A stretch of 46,617 bases of DNA from positions 526-47,142 of the forward strand of contig LS998015.1 of the NCBI GenBank assembly GCA_900498245.1. The letters are read 5' to 3'. The notes beneath the pieces were generated by a model. It was given only the letters and a program-made list of their open reading frames with translations, was not told where the DNA came from and did not search any database. A program made the position numbers and the translations under genes. The stretch comes from Candidatus Zixiibacteriota bacterium (GTDB lineage Bacteria; Zixibacteria; MSB-5A5; GN15; PGXB01). This document shows positions 15,027 through 23,634 of the stretch, piece by piece (position 1 is the first letter of the stretch; each line of letters opens with the position of its first letter).

Positions 15027-17402
15027 CTAAAATCCCATTCCAACCACAAAAGAAAATTTGTTGCTCTGATAGTTTGACAGTTGCCAGGTGAAATAGGTCT
15101 TGAGCAGAAGCGGCAGCCCGCCGATCGCAAATCCGATTTCCCGATAGGGACTCCGGGCTTCAATCATATATTCGTCGCCAGGTCGAAATGCGTGATTCCT
15201 GAATTCCGTCCAGAAGATTCCCCCGTAAGCCGACAAGGTCAGAGGCAGACTCTTGAACGGCGGCAAACCTGTCCAGAGAAAGAATCTCCGGCCGAAATCC
15301 TGTTCGAGATACCCGGCCGCCATCCGGTTCCCGGCGAAATTGACGTGCCCCATGGTCTTAAAGGCCAGCGCCTCATACAAAATTCCTTCACTGCAATCGA
15401 CCGTGAAATATCTCTGGGGGGGAAGTTCTTTGTCTGAAATTCCGGCGCTCAGAAACAGCGATGTCTTCCCTAACCCAAGAAATTCCCGCTGGTGATTAAA
15501 CCCAACCTGATACCGGCGGAAATTAAAATCATTTTTGATCAGATCCGGTGAGGCCATTTCCATATTAAAACTGAACCGTGTATAGGGATAAGCCGGGATT
15601 GTCTCTTCCCGCCCTTTGATTTTCATCCAGTTCCTTGTTTCCCAAGTCACGCTATAAGTGAGTGACCGCAATTTGCCATCGGTAATCGGAGGATTTATCC
15701 GATAATCATGCGAGGTTTTTACAAAAGCGTAATTGGTGGCATTGATGACCGCATACTGATCGTAATCCCGATACGTCACCCCCAATGTCAACCGGTGTTC
15801 GGGCAGTATCGATGATTCCAATTTTGCCATGAATCCTTTTTCCAGATAATATTCGTACGGATCGGCCCGGTCGAAAAGACTCGGGATGGTCGGGTTGCCG
15901 TTGAGACTTGAAATCACAGTCGGTCGATGTGTTATCAAATCGTGGAATCCGAAACTGACCCGCAGTCCCCGTTTCTTCATAAAATCATATTGCGCCGTAT
16001 AATCATGCTGCCAGTATTTCCCCCCGAAAGCCCAGCCCGATTTTAGCCGTAATTGCAGTTTCGAATTGAAAAACGCCGGCTTGACCGCCCCGCCCAGATA
16101 GGCTCCTTCCACCCGGTTGAAATGGAAAAAATCCTGCGCAAACGACATCACGAGCGGCGCCGCCAGGACCGCCCGCATCGCCTTCTTATAGACCGGAATA
16201 TGTTTGACCGTCGAATCGATTCTTCGATATCCTTCCAGTTCCTGCGTTGTCAGCGGTATCGACGGTCCCGTGGCCCAAACCGAGGAATCGACCTTGTCGG
16301 CATTTTTGTCGACCTCAATAGCATAATCGAATGCCTCATCCGGGTAATCTAAATTGAAAGTGTAATTGAGCAGGGCCGCGGCGACATCAAAATTCAGCGG
16401 CGGCAGGCCGGGAAAGGGGAAATTTATATCGGCCGCCAGGCGGATTTCAATCGGCATCCAGATATCGTTGCCGAACGGTGCACATTTCTGGCTGTATCGC
16501 GTATTTTTGAGAAACGGTATCTCCCCCGCTTTATTGAACCCCAGATCGACCCCGGCCACGTCAAAACTGGAATCGACAATATCGATCGTCCCGGCAAAAA
16601 GCGGCACCGCCTCTTTCTTCGGCTCCACTTCAAGGCGGAAAATGGCCCGCTTGTCGAGATAAACGGTATCGATTAAATAATAATTGTAATAATCGAGCGC
16701 ATCGGTGGCCGTTGGCGAAACCATCGAGTTTTCCCCCAAATCGAGCCGGTTGCGGTTGAAATCGAGCAGTTCTCCCCCGAAAGCCACTAGCACCTCGGCT
16801 CCTTCCAGATTAGCCGATTCCCGCCGGGCAATGATAGTCTCTTTCTGCTTGTGCGGCTTCTCCCAGTTCGAAATCGATTGCGTTTCCGTAATGGCCAGGA
16901 TATTAATCGAATCCGGTTTTTTGCGGTCGCGAATCACCATCTTGGTGTACGACTCAAAAGAATAACTTCTGAGACGATTCAAAAGACTGTCCTTGTGCGC
17001 GATCGCTTCCAGAATAATTCTCTGCGCCGGATCATAGGCACGGGTATAAACCTTCATCCCTTTCAATAATTGAACCGCCGGACGCAATCTGATATCGATA
17101 TTTGACAGGTTCTTGTCGCCCGCAATTACGACGCTGTCGGAGTAGTAGGCAATATGGCTGAATCTGACCACGTATTGCCCCGTATCGAGTTTAATCCGAT
17201 ACTTTCCCTCGGCATTACTCAAGGCCGATTTGCCGGTCCCTTCGACACGAACGGTCGCGTACGGTATCACCGCTCCCGTCTGCTGATCGAAAACGGTTCC
17301 CTGAATCACCGCGCCAAATGAAATACCGATAACCATCATTGAAATTATGAAAAACCATAAGCCCGTTTTTCCGAATAGACACAAATTATTGAAATCTGAC
17401 AT
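15027..17402 (-). CDS. DUF5686 family outer-membrane protein with carboxypeptidase-regulatory-like domain
   Basis: A 791-residue protein. An N-terminal signal segment (~14-30) precedes a carboxypeptidase-regulatory-like beta sandwich (~32-110; VIQGTVFDQQTGAVIPYATVRVEGTGKSALSNAEGKY in pieces, then LKGMKVYTRAYDPAQRIILEAI). This is the start typical of Bacteroidota DUF5686 proteins. The long second half has the alternating pattern of an outer-membrane beta barrel and ends in FSFVVGMGF with a terminal Phe, as expected for BAM-assembled barrels. The function of the family is not settled; binding or transport at the outer membrane is the usual inference. The start at 17402 has only a GAGG very close to the ATG. 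It is transcribed convergently with norB and separated from it by a bidirectional terminator. Confidence 0.85.
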   Translation of the reverse strand: MSDFNNLCLFGKTGLWFFIISMMVIGISFGAVIQGTVFDQQTGAVIPYATVRVEGTGKSALSNAEGKYRIKLDTGQYVVRFSHIAYYSDSVVIAGDKNLSNIDIRLRPAVQLLKGMKVYTRAYDPAQRIILEAIAHKDSLLNRLRSYSFESYTKMVIRDRKKPDSINILAITETQSISNWEKPHKQKETIIARRESANLEGAEVLVAFGGELLDFNRNRLDLGENSMVSPTATDALDYYNYYLIDTVYLDKRAIFRLEVEPKKEAVPLFAGTIDIVDSSFDVAGVDLGFNKAGEIPFLKNTRYSQKCAPFGNDIWMPIEIRLAADINFPFPGLPPLNFDVAAALLNYTFNLDYPDEAFDYAIEVDKNADKVDSSVWATGPSIPLTTQELEGYRRIDSTVKHIPVYKKAMRAVLAAPLVMSFAQDFFHFNRVEGAYLGGAVKPAFFNSKLQLRLKSGWAFGGKYWQHDYTAQYDFMKKRGLRVSFGFHDLITHRPTVISSLNGNPTIPSLFDRADPYEYYLEKGFMAKLESSILPEHRLTLGVTYRDYDQYAVINATNYAFVKTSHDYRINPPITDGKLRSLTYSVTWETRNWMKIKGREETIPAYPYTRFSFNMEMASPDLIKNDFNFRRYQVGFNHQREFLGLGKTSLFLSAGISDKELPPQRYFTVDCSEGILYEALAFKTMGHVNFAGNRMAAGYLEQDFGRRFFLWTGLPPFKSLPLTLSAYGGIFWTEFRNHAFRPGDEYMIEARSPYREIGFAIGGLPLLLKTYFTWQLSNYQSNKFSFVVGMGF

Positions 17403-17571
17403 ACCTCAATCCCATCCGCTGCAATTTATTTTGAAAAAATATAGAAAGCCGCCTGTTAGTCAATACATATGAATTAATGAATTCCTATACGGGAAAGTCA
17501 AAAATTAGTTTCGTAATGGTGAATCTAAATGAATTCTTATCAAGGAATCCAGCCGGATGAATCAAAGTAGT

Positions 17572-17621
17572 TCGAAATCCCCCTTCGGAAGAGCCGAAGG
17601 CGAAGACGAACGGGGTTTCGA
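17572..17621. repeat. Nested palindrome, member of a dispersed intergenic repeat family
   Basis: Outer arms TCGAAATCCCC and GGGGTTTCGA enclose a smaller hairpin CTTCGG-AAGAG-CCGAAG (17583-17599). The right arm and its flank, read on the minus strand as GCATGTCGAAACC, recur exactly at 42815-42827, where they again form a GTCGAAACC/GGTTTCGAC palindrome. Confidence 0.6.
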
Positions 17622-17654
17622 CATGCAGAATTCCAGTACAAATTCAAAGTTGCA

Positions 17655-17690
17655 TCAGTTCCTCAGCGAGCCGTGCGAGCGGTGAACTGA
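17655..17690. repeat. Inverted repeat TCAGTTC/GAACTGA
   Basis: Arms at 17655-17661 and 17684-17690 are perfect over 7 bp with a GC-rich loop. No coding role is visible. Confidence 0.45.
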
Positions 17691-17727
17691 CGCTCTATCC
17701 CCGGAATAACGAGGGCAATATCGGAAT

Positions 17728-17768
17728 AATTGAGTAACCCACGCCTTGGGGTGGGCGCTCACTCAATT
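17728..17768. repeat. Hairpin AATTGAGT/ACTCAATT downstream of the DUF58 gene
   Basis: Perfect 8-bp arms at 17728-17735 and 17761-17768 enclose a CCCAC/GTGGG stem. It begins about 24 bases after the DUF58 stop on the minus strand. There is no T tract, but it could stabilise or end that transcript. Confidence 0.5.
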
Positions 17769-17792
17769 GATCGCTTTTGGAAAAAGAGAATC

Positions 17793-18689
17793 CTAGTACA
17801 ACTTCTCCCTTTTCGCCAGGAAGGCGTAAAGGGCGTAGTCGAAAGGCACCGACGTATCAATCAGATGATAATCGATCCGGCTCTGACGGCATTCCGACGC
17901 AATCTTTTCCGAGAACTCTTTCGACATCCGGGCAAAATGCTTTTTCATCTGCCACGGCAAAGTCGTGATCTCTTCCCCCGTTTCCATATCTTTGAAGATC
18001 GCCTCAGTCGGGAAAGCAAAATCCTTCTCCCGCGGATCGAGAATATGAAAAAGTATCACTTCATGCTTCTTGTGGCGAAAATGTTTCAGCCCCGAAATAA
18101 TTTTCTCCGGCTCGTCGAGCAGATCGGATAGAATGACAATTAATCCCCGGCGCGAAATCCGCTCCGCCATTTCATGCAGGGCAACGGCAATATCGGTTTT
18201 ATCACTCGGCGTTTGATTGGCGATCTCCTGCAAAAGGAGATGCAAATGCCCCGATTTGCTCCGCGGCGGGATATAGCGGCGGATCCGTTCGTCGAATGTC
18301 ACCAGCCCGACCGCATCCCTCTGCTTGAGCATCAAAAACGACAGCGCCGCCGAAAGCATCGCGGCATAATCGAGCTTCACCGTCCCGCCCGAGGAATACC
18401 CCATCGACGCCGAGCAGTCGAGCAGAAGATACCCTTTCAGGTTGGTTTCTTCTTCATACTGCTTGATATAATACCGATCCGATTTCGCGAACACCTTCCA
18501 GTCGATATCGCGGATATTGTCCCCCGGCATATACTGTCGGTGCTCGGCGAACTCCACCGAGAAACCGTGGTATGGCGATTTATGCAACCCGGCTATAAAC
18601 CCTTCGACCACCATCCGGGCGCGCAGTTCCATCCCCTTCAGTTTCCCGACAATTTCCGGGTCCAGATATTTGCGGTATGAAGTTTCCAT
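17793..18689 (-). CDS. DUF58 domain protein (vWA-like, MoxR-associated)
   Basis: A cytosolic protein of 298 residues. The family signature YMPGDNIRDIDWKVFAKSDRYYI (split here as GDNIRDIDW and KSDRYYIK) is followed by a von Willebrand A-like fold with an intact MIDAS motif DCSAS (DxSxS, ~93-97), so it should bind a divalent metal. Such proteins are nearly always paired with MoxR AAA+ ATPases, here encoded at 19484-20485, and are thought to help mature or insert cofactors into client complexes. The ATG at 18689 is used; a TTG at 18692 would add one residue. The ribosome site is weak. A perfect hairpin lies just upstream (18717-18737). No client is obvious. Confidence 0.88.
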   Translation of the reverse strand: METSYRKYLDPEIVGKLKGMELRARMVVEGFIAGLHKSPYHGFSVEFAEHRQYMPGDNIRDIDWKVFAKSDRYYIKQYEEETNLKGYLLLDCSASMGYSSGGTVKLDYAAMLSAALSFLMLKQRDAVGLVTFDERIRRYIPPRSKSGHLHLLLQEIANQTPSDKTDIAVALHEMAERISRRGLIVILSDLLDEPEKIISGLKHFRHKKHEVILFHILDPREKDFAFPTEAIFKDMETGEEITTLPWQMKKHFARMSKEFSEKIASECRQSRIDYHLIDTSVPFDYALYAFLAKREKLY

Positions 18690-18716
18690 CAAATCTATTC
18701 TACCAAATAATTACTT

Positions 18717-18737
18717 TGGCAGATGAAGCATCTGCCA
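18717..18737 (-). repeat. Perfect intercistronic hairpin TGGCAGATG/CATCTGCCA
   Basis: Nine-base arms (18717-18725 and 18729-18737) with a three-base loop, in the 142-bp gap between the membrane protein gene and the DUF58 gene. No T run follows on either strand, so an RNA-processing or protein-binding site is as likely as a terminator. Confidence 0.5.
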
Positions 18738-18831
18738 TTAACTCGATTCCCTCTAAATGTCATCCCGGTCTTTGACCTGGATCAAGAATGCGAATCTCAC
18801 TACTGATATTAAACCCTGGCGGATTAATTCT

Positions 18832-19434
18832 CTACGCCGTCCCCTTCTTCCTCAAATCGCTGAATATCTTTAATGACATATAAAACACCGATAGAAGTAT
18901 CAGCGGGCCGCCGATATAAATGAAGATCTTGGCATAGGGGCAAGTATCGGTTCCGGCCAGACCAATCGCATGAATCAATATCGCCGGCCCGAAAATCCAG
19001 TACACCAATTTCTTTCTTTTAATCGACGCCGTCGAGAAGAAAAATAAAACGCCGATCGCAAAGAACAGGGCCGTATGGCCGTTCAGATGCACATGCCCCA
19101 GTTTCAGATTATCAACAAACTTCTCCCAGGTCGTTTCGTCCGACGCCCCCGCGAATTTTCCCATATCTTCATTGGTGATCGGTTCCTCCTGCCCGGAATC
19201 GGCCCAGTTGGGGGCGGTCACCGCCTCCGAATCGGACTGAATCGCTTCCAAATCAGCCTGATAATCATACGCCGCCTGCGCCTGCATTTCATCTTCATCC
19301 CCGCCGAATAAACCCGATTCGATAATCGCCAGCCCGCCGGCCCAGAGCATCGCGACCAGCATCAGGGCCGTGAATATTCCGACAAACAGCTTCCCGTGCG
19401 CCGGGAGCATGGTCAGATTAAACTTCTCCCACAT
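18832..19434 (-). CDS. Uncharacterised membrane protein between MoxR and DUF58 genes
   Basis: I do not recognise this 200-residue protein. It has a transmembrane helix near 17-41, an acidic and Gln/Ala-rich soluble stretch (~45-108), and three further hydrophobic segments (~118-137, ~142-162, ~168-190), ending with a basic tail (LRKKGTA). A conserved-looking HVHLNGHTALFF at the start of the second helix carries three His that could bind haem or metal, and CPY follows between the last two helices. AGGAG precedes the ATG by 6 bases. It starts 49 bp after the moxR stop and is followed by the DUF58 gene, so the three are probably one operon. It may be the client or membrane anchor of the MoxR/DUF58 pair; that is inference. 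Confidence 0.75.
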   Translation of the reverse strand: MWEKFNLTMLPAHGKLFVGIFTALMLVAMLWAGGLAIIESGLFGGDEDEMQAQAAYDYQADLEAIQSDSEAVTAPNWADSGQEEPITNEDMGKFAGASDETTWEKFVDNLKLGHVHLNGHTALFFAIGVLFFFSTASIKRKKLVYWIFGPAILIHAIGLAGTDTCPYAKIFIYIGGPLILLSVFYMSLKIFSDLRKKGTA

Positions 19435-19483
19435 ATCCGTCTCCTATTAGTTCATTCCTTGAATTCAATTCATTCCGTACCGG

Positions 19484-20485
19484 CTATCCCTGCACCTTGA
19501 CAGTTTCAATCAATTTCTTCACGATCGCCGCTGTATCGACCCCGTCGGCCTCGGCGTTGAACGATGTCACGATCCGATGTCTCAAAACCGGCAGCGCGGC
19601 GAAACGGACATCCTCCGGACCCGGTGTCGGCCGTCCATCCAGTATCGCCCGAGTCTTGGCCGCCAGAATCATATACTGCGAGGCCCGCGGGCCGGCGCCC
19701 CACGACACCCAGTTCTTGATAAAATCGAGCGATTCTGCATTATTGGGGCGAGTGGCCCGGGATATATCGACCGCATATTTTATCAGATGATCCGACACGG
19801 GGACCCGCCGCACCAATTTCTGCAATTCCATTATCTGGGCGGCATTCAGTATTTTTCCGAGTGTGTGGGTCGCCGTTACAGTCGTGGTCCTGACAATCGT
19901 CTCCTCTTCTGCTCCCGACGGATAATCAACATAGATATTGAACATGAAACGGTCCAACTGGGCCTCCGGAAGCGGGTATGTCCCCTCCTGCTCGATAGGA
20001 TTTTGGGTGGCAAGGACAAAAAACGGCTCTTCCAGGCTATAGGTTTCCCCCGCCGCAGTCACTTCGTGCTCCTGCATTGCTTGAAGAAGGGCCGCCTGTG
20101 TTTTTGGCGGTGTTCTATTGATTTCATCTGCCAAAATGACATTCGCAAAGACTGGTCCCTTGACATAACGAAAACCGCGCCTGCCCGAAATCTTGTCCTC
20201 TTCGATTATTTCTGTCCCCGTAATATCCGATGGCATCAGGTCAGGAGTGAACTGAATGCGGTTGAATTTCAAGTCTAAGATATTGGCCAGAGTCGAGATA
20301 AGGAGGGTCTTGGCCAACCCGGGAACCCCGACAAGAAGACAGTGGCCGGAAGACAAAAGGGCTATCAGAAGCTGTTCTATTACCTGATCCTGACCGATTA
20401 TTACCTTGGATATCTCTCTCTTAATATTATCATGAGCCACCTTGAGCTGTTCTACCGCCTGAAGGTCGCCGCCTCTTTCCGTCAT
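19484..20485 (-). CDS. MoxR-family AAA+ ATPase
   Basis: A 333-residue chaperone-like ATPase. Walker A is GVPGLAKT (~52-59) and Walker B is VILADEINR (~115-123), followed by the MoxR-type sequence PPKTQAALLQAMQE, sensor ATQNPIEQEGTYPLPEAQLDRF, and the C-terminal helical lid ending with GPEDVRFAALPVLRHRI. MoxR proteins work with vWA proteins to remodel or load metal cofactors into partner complexes; the vWA partner here is the DUF58 protein encoded two genes downstream. The ATG at 20485 has GGAGG about 10 bases upstream. Candidate origin sequence lies immediately upstream. Confidence 0.94.
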   Translation of the reverse strand: MTERGGDLQAVEQLKVAHDNIKREISKVIIGQDQVIEQLLIALLSSGHCLLVGVPGLAKTLLISTLANILDLKFNRIQFTPDLMPSDITGTEIIEEDKISGRRGFRYVKGPVFANVILADEINRTPPKTQAALLQAMQEHEVTAAGETYSLEEPFFVLATQNPIEQEGTYPLPEAQLDRFMFNIYVDYPSGAEEETIVRTTTVTATHTLGKILNAAQIMELQKLVRRVPVSDHLIKYAVDISRATRPNNAESLDFIKNWVSWGAGPRASQYMILAAKTRAILDGRPTPGPEDVRFAALPVLRHRIVTSFNAEADGVDTAAIVKKLIETVKVQG

Positions 20486-20716
20486 TTTATTAGAACCTCC
20501 GTTGTCGTTACATATGTCATTATACTACAACAATATAACTTTAATTTATGAAAAGTAAGAGCCAACTGGAAAGGCCGAATACAACCCTTTAAGTAACTAC
20601 TAAACAGAAAGTTGTGGAAAACGAGCCAATTATGCCTTTACTGTGTCCGTTCAAGTGATTACCGGATATACGAATAGACGTTTATCCACAAATCGGAAGG
20701 TTTTTCCACAATTCTT
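20486..20716. other. Candidate chromosomal replication origin (DnaA-box cluster)
   Basis: A 231-bp gap between moxR and the bactofilin gene. It contains one perfect DnaA box TTATCCACA (20682-20690, plus) and two 8-of-9 boxes TTTTCCACA (20702-20710, plus; 20613-20621, minus). On the minus strand the 20613-20621 box is followed after 10 bases by TAGTAGTTA (20602-20594), which resembles a DnaA-trio. An AT-rich tract lies at about 20505-20570. The parA-parB genes and a perfect parS are within 3.5 kb, as expected near an origin. dnaA itself is not in the window. Confidence 0.5.
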
Positions 20717-21130
20717 TTAAAAACCTTTATCGTCCTTGTCGCGATTTTTCCAAAGAACCGATTCCGCTTTCTTTTCCGTCCCCGATTCAGCCGGTGGAAT
20801 GAAGCCCAGACTTGCCTGACCCTCCTTCATCCGACAGGCCCCGCAGAAAACCGCGCCCTGCTCCATGGCCAGAGACTTGGTCTTCAAGTCCCCTTCGATA
20901 TCGGACTTGGCCTGTAACTCGATTCGTTCCGAAGCGCTGAGATTGCCGACAACCTTTCCCGCTACCACCACCACTCCGGCTTCGATATCGGCTTCTACTT
21001 CCCCGCCGAGACCGATCGTGACGGTATCATCACAAATGATTTTCCCTTTGACCTTTCCGTCAATCCGCACCGCTCCCTTGACATCGAGCGTTCCCGTAAA
21101 AACGGCGTCCTTTCCGATAATGGTGTTCAT
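20717..21130 (-). CDS. Bactofilin (polymer-forming cytoskeletal protein)
   Basis: About 137 residues. The core (~5-100) is a beta-helix of short repeats (GKDAVFTGTLDVKGAVRIDG, KVKGKII, GEVEADIEAGVVVVAGKVVGNLSA in sequence), as in bactofilins, which form nucleotide-independent filaments that organise cell-wall enzymes. The C-terminal tail is charged and contains FCGACR. The ATG at 21130 has GGTGGAG upstream and avoids overlap with the preceding gene. It directly follows an M23 peptidase gene, the common bactofilin-LytM pairing linked to cell shape, and parA/parB stand upstream in the same orientation. Confidence 0.92.
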   Translation of the reverse strand: MNTIIGKDAVFTGTLDVKGAVRIDGKVKGKIICDDTVTIGLGGEVEADIEAGVVVVAGKVVGNLSASERIELQAKSDIEGDLKTKSLAMEQGAVFCGACRMKEGQASLGFIPPAESGTEKKAESVLWKNRDKDDKGF

Positions 21131-21146
21131 TACTCCACCTTCTGCT

Positions 21147-21935
21147 TTACTTGTTTGGTACTTCATTGCCTGATATATATCTTAAAGGGTTAATTGGTAT
21201 TCCGTTTTCCCTGATTTCATAGTGCAAATGCGGCGCGGTCGATTTGCCGGTATTCCCCGACAGTGCGATCCGCATCCCGGAATTCACCTTGTCGCCGGCC
21301 TTCACCAGAAGTTCGCTGTTATGACCGTACACGGTCGAAAGACTGTCGGCATGATCGATCACCACCATCAGACCGTAGGTCGAATCGTAGCCGGCGAACG
21401 CCACCCGTCCGCCCGCCGTGGCCAGCACCGGGGTGCCGATGGCCGCCGCGATATCGACTCCGGGATGTCCCCCGGTGGAATCGTCGGTATAGCCGCGCGT
21501 CATGAATCCCCGTAGCGGCAGACCTTCCGGTATGGCGCGATCTTCGTTTAGTTGGGCCGCCGAATCGCTTATACTTCCATCGTCAAGATTGGCGAAAAGA
21601 ACCGAATCCGGGGGAAGCTCGGGGATTTCGAAATCAATCCCGCCCAGGCGGGCGATCCGGTCGACAATGGCGCGCGTTTCCTTCATATTTTTTTCCAGCA
21701 ATCCCAATTTATACTTATACATTTTAAGCGAGACATTTTCCCGCTCCAGTTGTTCCGCCTCGGAGGCTTTGACCAGTATCCGACCGTAAAAAATAAACAA
21801 CAGGACAGTACAAAGGAGCATCACCGCCAGAAGCGCCACTACCGTCTTCAAAACCCATGCCTTGACCTTTATCCCGATCGGTGAACCGACCCCGTCCGGC
21901 ACCAGCATCAAATTGTAATATTTCGCCTGACCCAT
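21147..21935 (-). CDS. M23 family (LytM) metallopeptidase
   Basis: A 262-residue membrane-anchored peptidoglycan hydrolase. One transmembrane helix (~29-51) is followed by a coiled coil (~55-95) and a LytM domain (~150-250). Zinc ligands and catalytic residues are visible: HPGVD (His and Asp), and HLHYE with the upstream YGH. It starts 1 bp after the parB stop and ends 16 bp before the bactofilin start, so the genes are probably cotranscribed. By family knowledge it should cleave peptide cross-links and be positioned by the bactofilin filament. Confidence 0.93.
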   Translation of the reverse strand: MGQAKYYNLMLVPDGVGSPIGIKVKAWVLKTVVALLAVMLLCTVLLFIFYGRILVKASEAEQLERENVSLKMYKYKLGLLEKNMKETRAIVDRIARLGGIDFEIPELPPDSVLFANLDDGSISDSAAQLNEDRAIPEGLPLRGFMTRGYTDDSTGGHPGVDIAAAIGTPVLATAGGRVAFAGYDSTYGLMVVIDHADSLSTVYGHNSELLVKAGDKVNSGMRIALSGNTGKSTAPHLHYEIRENGIPINPLRYISGNEVPNK

Positions 21936-21936
21936 A

Positions 21937-22785
21937 TTAATTTATCTTCCGGAACAATTCCAGGATCCGGTCGAGGTCCTCCTCACCGTAAAATTCGATT
22001 TCAATTTTGCCGCGTTTCAGGCCGTTAGATATTTTAACGGACGTTCCCAGGAGTTGCTTGAGATAATTTTCCATTTCGACCAGAGCCGGGACCTTTCGCT
22101 TCGGCACCAATTTTCTCTTCTTCGTGCCCCGGGCCGTCTCTTCGGCCTGACGCACAGACATATTATCGGCGACAATCCGTTCCGCTAAACGCACCCGCGA
22201 CAAATCGTCTTCGATGGAAAGAATCGCCCGCGCGTGGCCCTCGGTCAGTTTTCCGTCGCGAATAAAGTCCTTGACCTTCTCCGGGAGCATTAAAAGACGA
22301 AGCATATTGGCGACCGCAGCGCGGGATTTCCCCACCTGTCCGGCCAATTGATTCTGGGTCAGACCTCCTTCATCCATCAATTTTCGGAAGGCCTCGGCCG
22401 CTTCCAGCGGATTAAGATCTTCGCGCTGAAGATTCTCCACCAGGGCCATTTGTAACATGTCCCCTTCATCCTTGTCGTCAAGAATTATCGCCGGGATATT
22501 TTCCATCGCCGCCAGACGGGCCGCCCGATAACGCCTCTCCCCTGCAATCAACATATAACCGTTGTCCTTACGCTTGATCACGATCGGCTGAAGGACCCCC
22601 TGGGTCTTGAACGATTCCGCCAGTTCCTGCAGACCCGCTTCATCGAACTGCCGCCGCGGCTGCACCGGATTCGGCACTATCATATTCAGCGGAACCGCCC
22701 GATATGTGCTTCCCGACTGAGATGTACTCTCCTGCGTCGGTATCAGCGCTTCCAGACCCCGCCCTAAAACAATTTTTCCAGTCAT
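21937..22785 (-). CDS. parB: Chromosome-partitioning protein ParB
   Basis: A 282-residue CTP-dependent DNA clamp. The N-terminal domain holds the catalytic C-box GERRYRAARLA (~87-97), followed by the helix-turn-helix that reads parS (GLTQNQLAGQVGKSRAAVANMLRLL, ~143-167 region) and a C-terminal dimerisation segment. The ATG overlaps the parA stop (ATGA at 22785-22782), so translation is coupled. A perfect parS lies about 1.3 kb upstream, inside rsmG. Confidence 0.96.
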   Translation of the reverse strand: MTGKIVLGRGLEALIPTQESTSQSGSTYRAVPLNMIVPNPVQPRRQFDEAGLQELAESFKTQGVLQPIVIKRKDNGYMLIAGERRYRAARLAAMENIPAIILDDKDEGDMLQMALVENLQREDLNPLEAAEAFRKLMDEGGLTQNQLAGQVGKSRAAVANMLRLLMLPEKVKDFIRDGKLTEGHARAILSIEDDLSRVRLAERIVADNMSVRQAEETARGTKKRKLVPKRKVPALVEMENYLKQLLGTSVKISNGLKRGKIEIEFYGEEDLDRILELFRKIN

Positions 22786-23540
22786 CGACTCAATACCTCC
22801 TTGGTCAGAGCCATATAATTTTCCGCACCCGTGGATAAGATGTCATACAGTATGATCGGCTTGCCGAAACTGGGCGCCTCGGATAGCCGGACATTGCGGC
22901 TGATGACAGTGTTGTAAACACGATTGTTGAAAAACTTGCGCGCTTCATCGGCCACCTGCCGCGACAGGTTCAGCCGCCCGTCATACATCGTCAGAAGGAC
23001 TCCTTCGATCTCCAGCGACGGATTCAAATTATTCTGCACCAGTTGTATGGTGTGCAGCAGCTGTCCCAGCCCTTCCAGCGCGTAATACTCGCACTGGATC
23101 GGGATGATAACCGAATGCGCCGCCGAGAGAGCGTTGACGGTCAGAAGTCCCAGCGACGGGGGACAGTCGATAATTATGTAATCGTAACGATCGGCCACCG
23201 TCGCCAGCGCCCGCGCCAGAATCTTTTCCCGCGACATCATCGATACCATCTCCACTTCGGCGCCGACCAGCGCAATCGACGAGGGGGCGACATTTAAAAA
23301 GGACAAGTCGGTCGGTTTTATCACTTCCAGCAGGGTCCGCGCCCCAATAAGGACTTCATAGACCGATGTATCCATTTTTGTTTTATCCAGACCGATCCCC
23401 GAGGTCGTGTTGGCCTGAGGATCGATATCCACCAGAAGCGTCTTCTTCTCCGCAACGGCCAGGCAGGACGATAAATTGACCGCTGTCGTCGTCTTTCCGA
23501 CCCCGCCTTTTTGATTGGCCACCGCTATAATTCTTGCCAC
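22782..23540 (-). CDS. parA: Chromosome-partitioning ATPase ParA (Soj)
   Basis: A 252-residue Walker-type ATPase. The deviant Walker A KGGVGKTTTAVNLS is near residue 10, followed by LLVDIDPQANTTSG and DYIIIDCPPSLG. It uses ATP to move ParB-parS complexes on the nucleoid. The start is GTG at 23540, preceded by AGAGGTG, and gives the family-typical beginning VARIIAVANQKGG. The frame stays open far upstream, but that extension overlaps rsmG and has no family counterpart. Confidence 0.96.
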   Translation of the reverse strand: MARIIAVANQKGGVGKTTTAVNLSSCLAVAEKKTLLVDIDPQANTTSGIGLDKTKMDTSVYEVLIGARTLLEVIKPTDLSFLNVAPSSIALVGAEVEMVSMMSREKILARALATVADRYDYIIIDCPPSLGLLTVNALSAAHSVIIPIQCEYYALEGLGQLLHTIQLVQNNLNPSLEIEGVLLTMYDGRLNLSRQVADEARKFFNNRVYNTVISRNVRLSEAPSFGKPIILYDILSTGAENYMALTKEVLSR

Positions 23541-23634
23541 ATTCACCTCTTGAGATTCATGAAGAATCAATTTCAAATTCTTATACTCAGGCAGATTATG
23601 ATATTGGCAAATATTTGGCAAGAAAATAATAATA

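Larger units (their letters stand above)
17403..17792. other. Gene-free stretch with three palindromic repeats
   Basis: No gene seen. Three separate inverted repeats lie at 17572-17621, 17655-17690 and 17728-17768 (listed separately). No canonical terminator or promoter was recognised. Confidence 0.5.
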
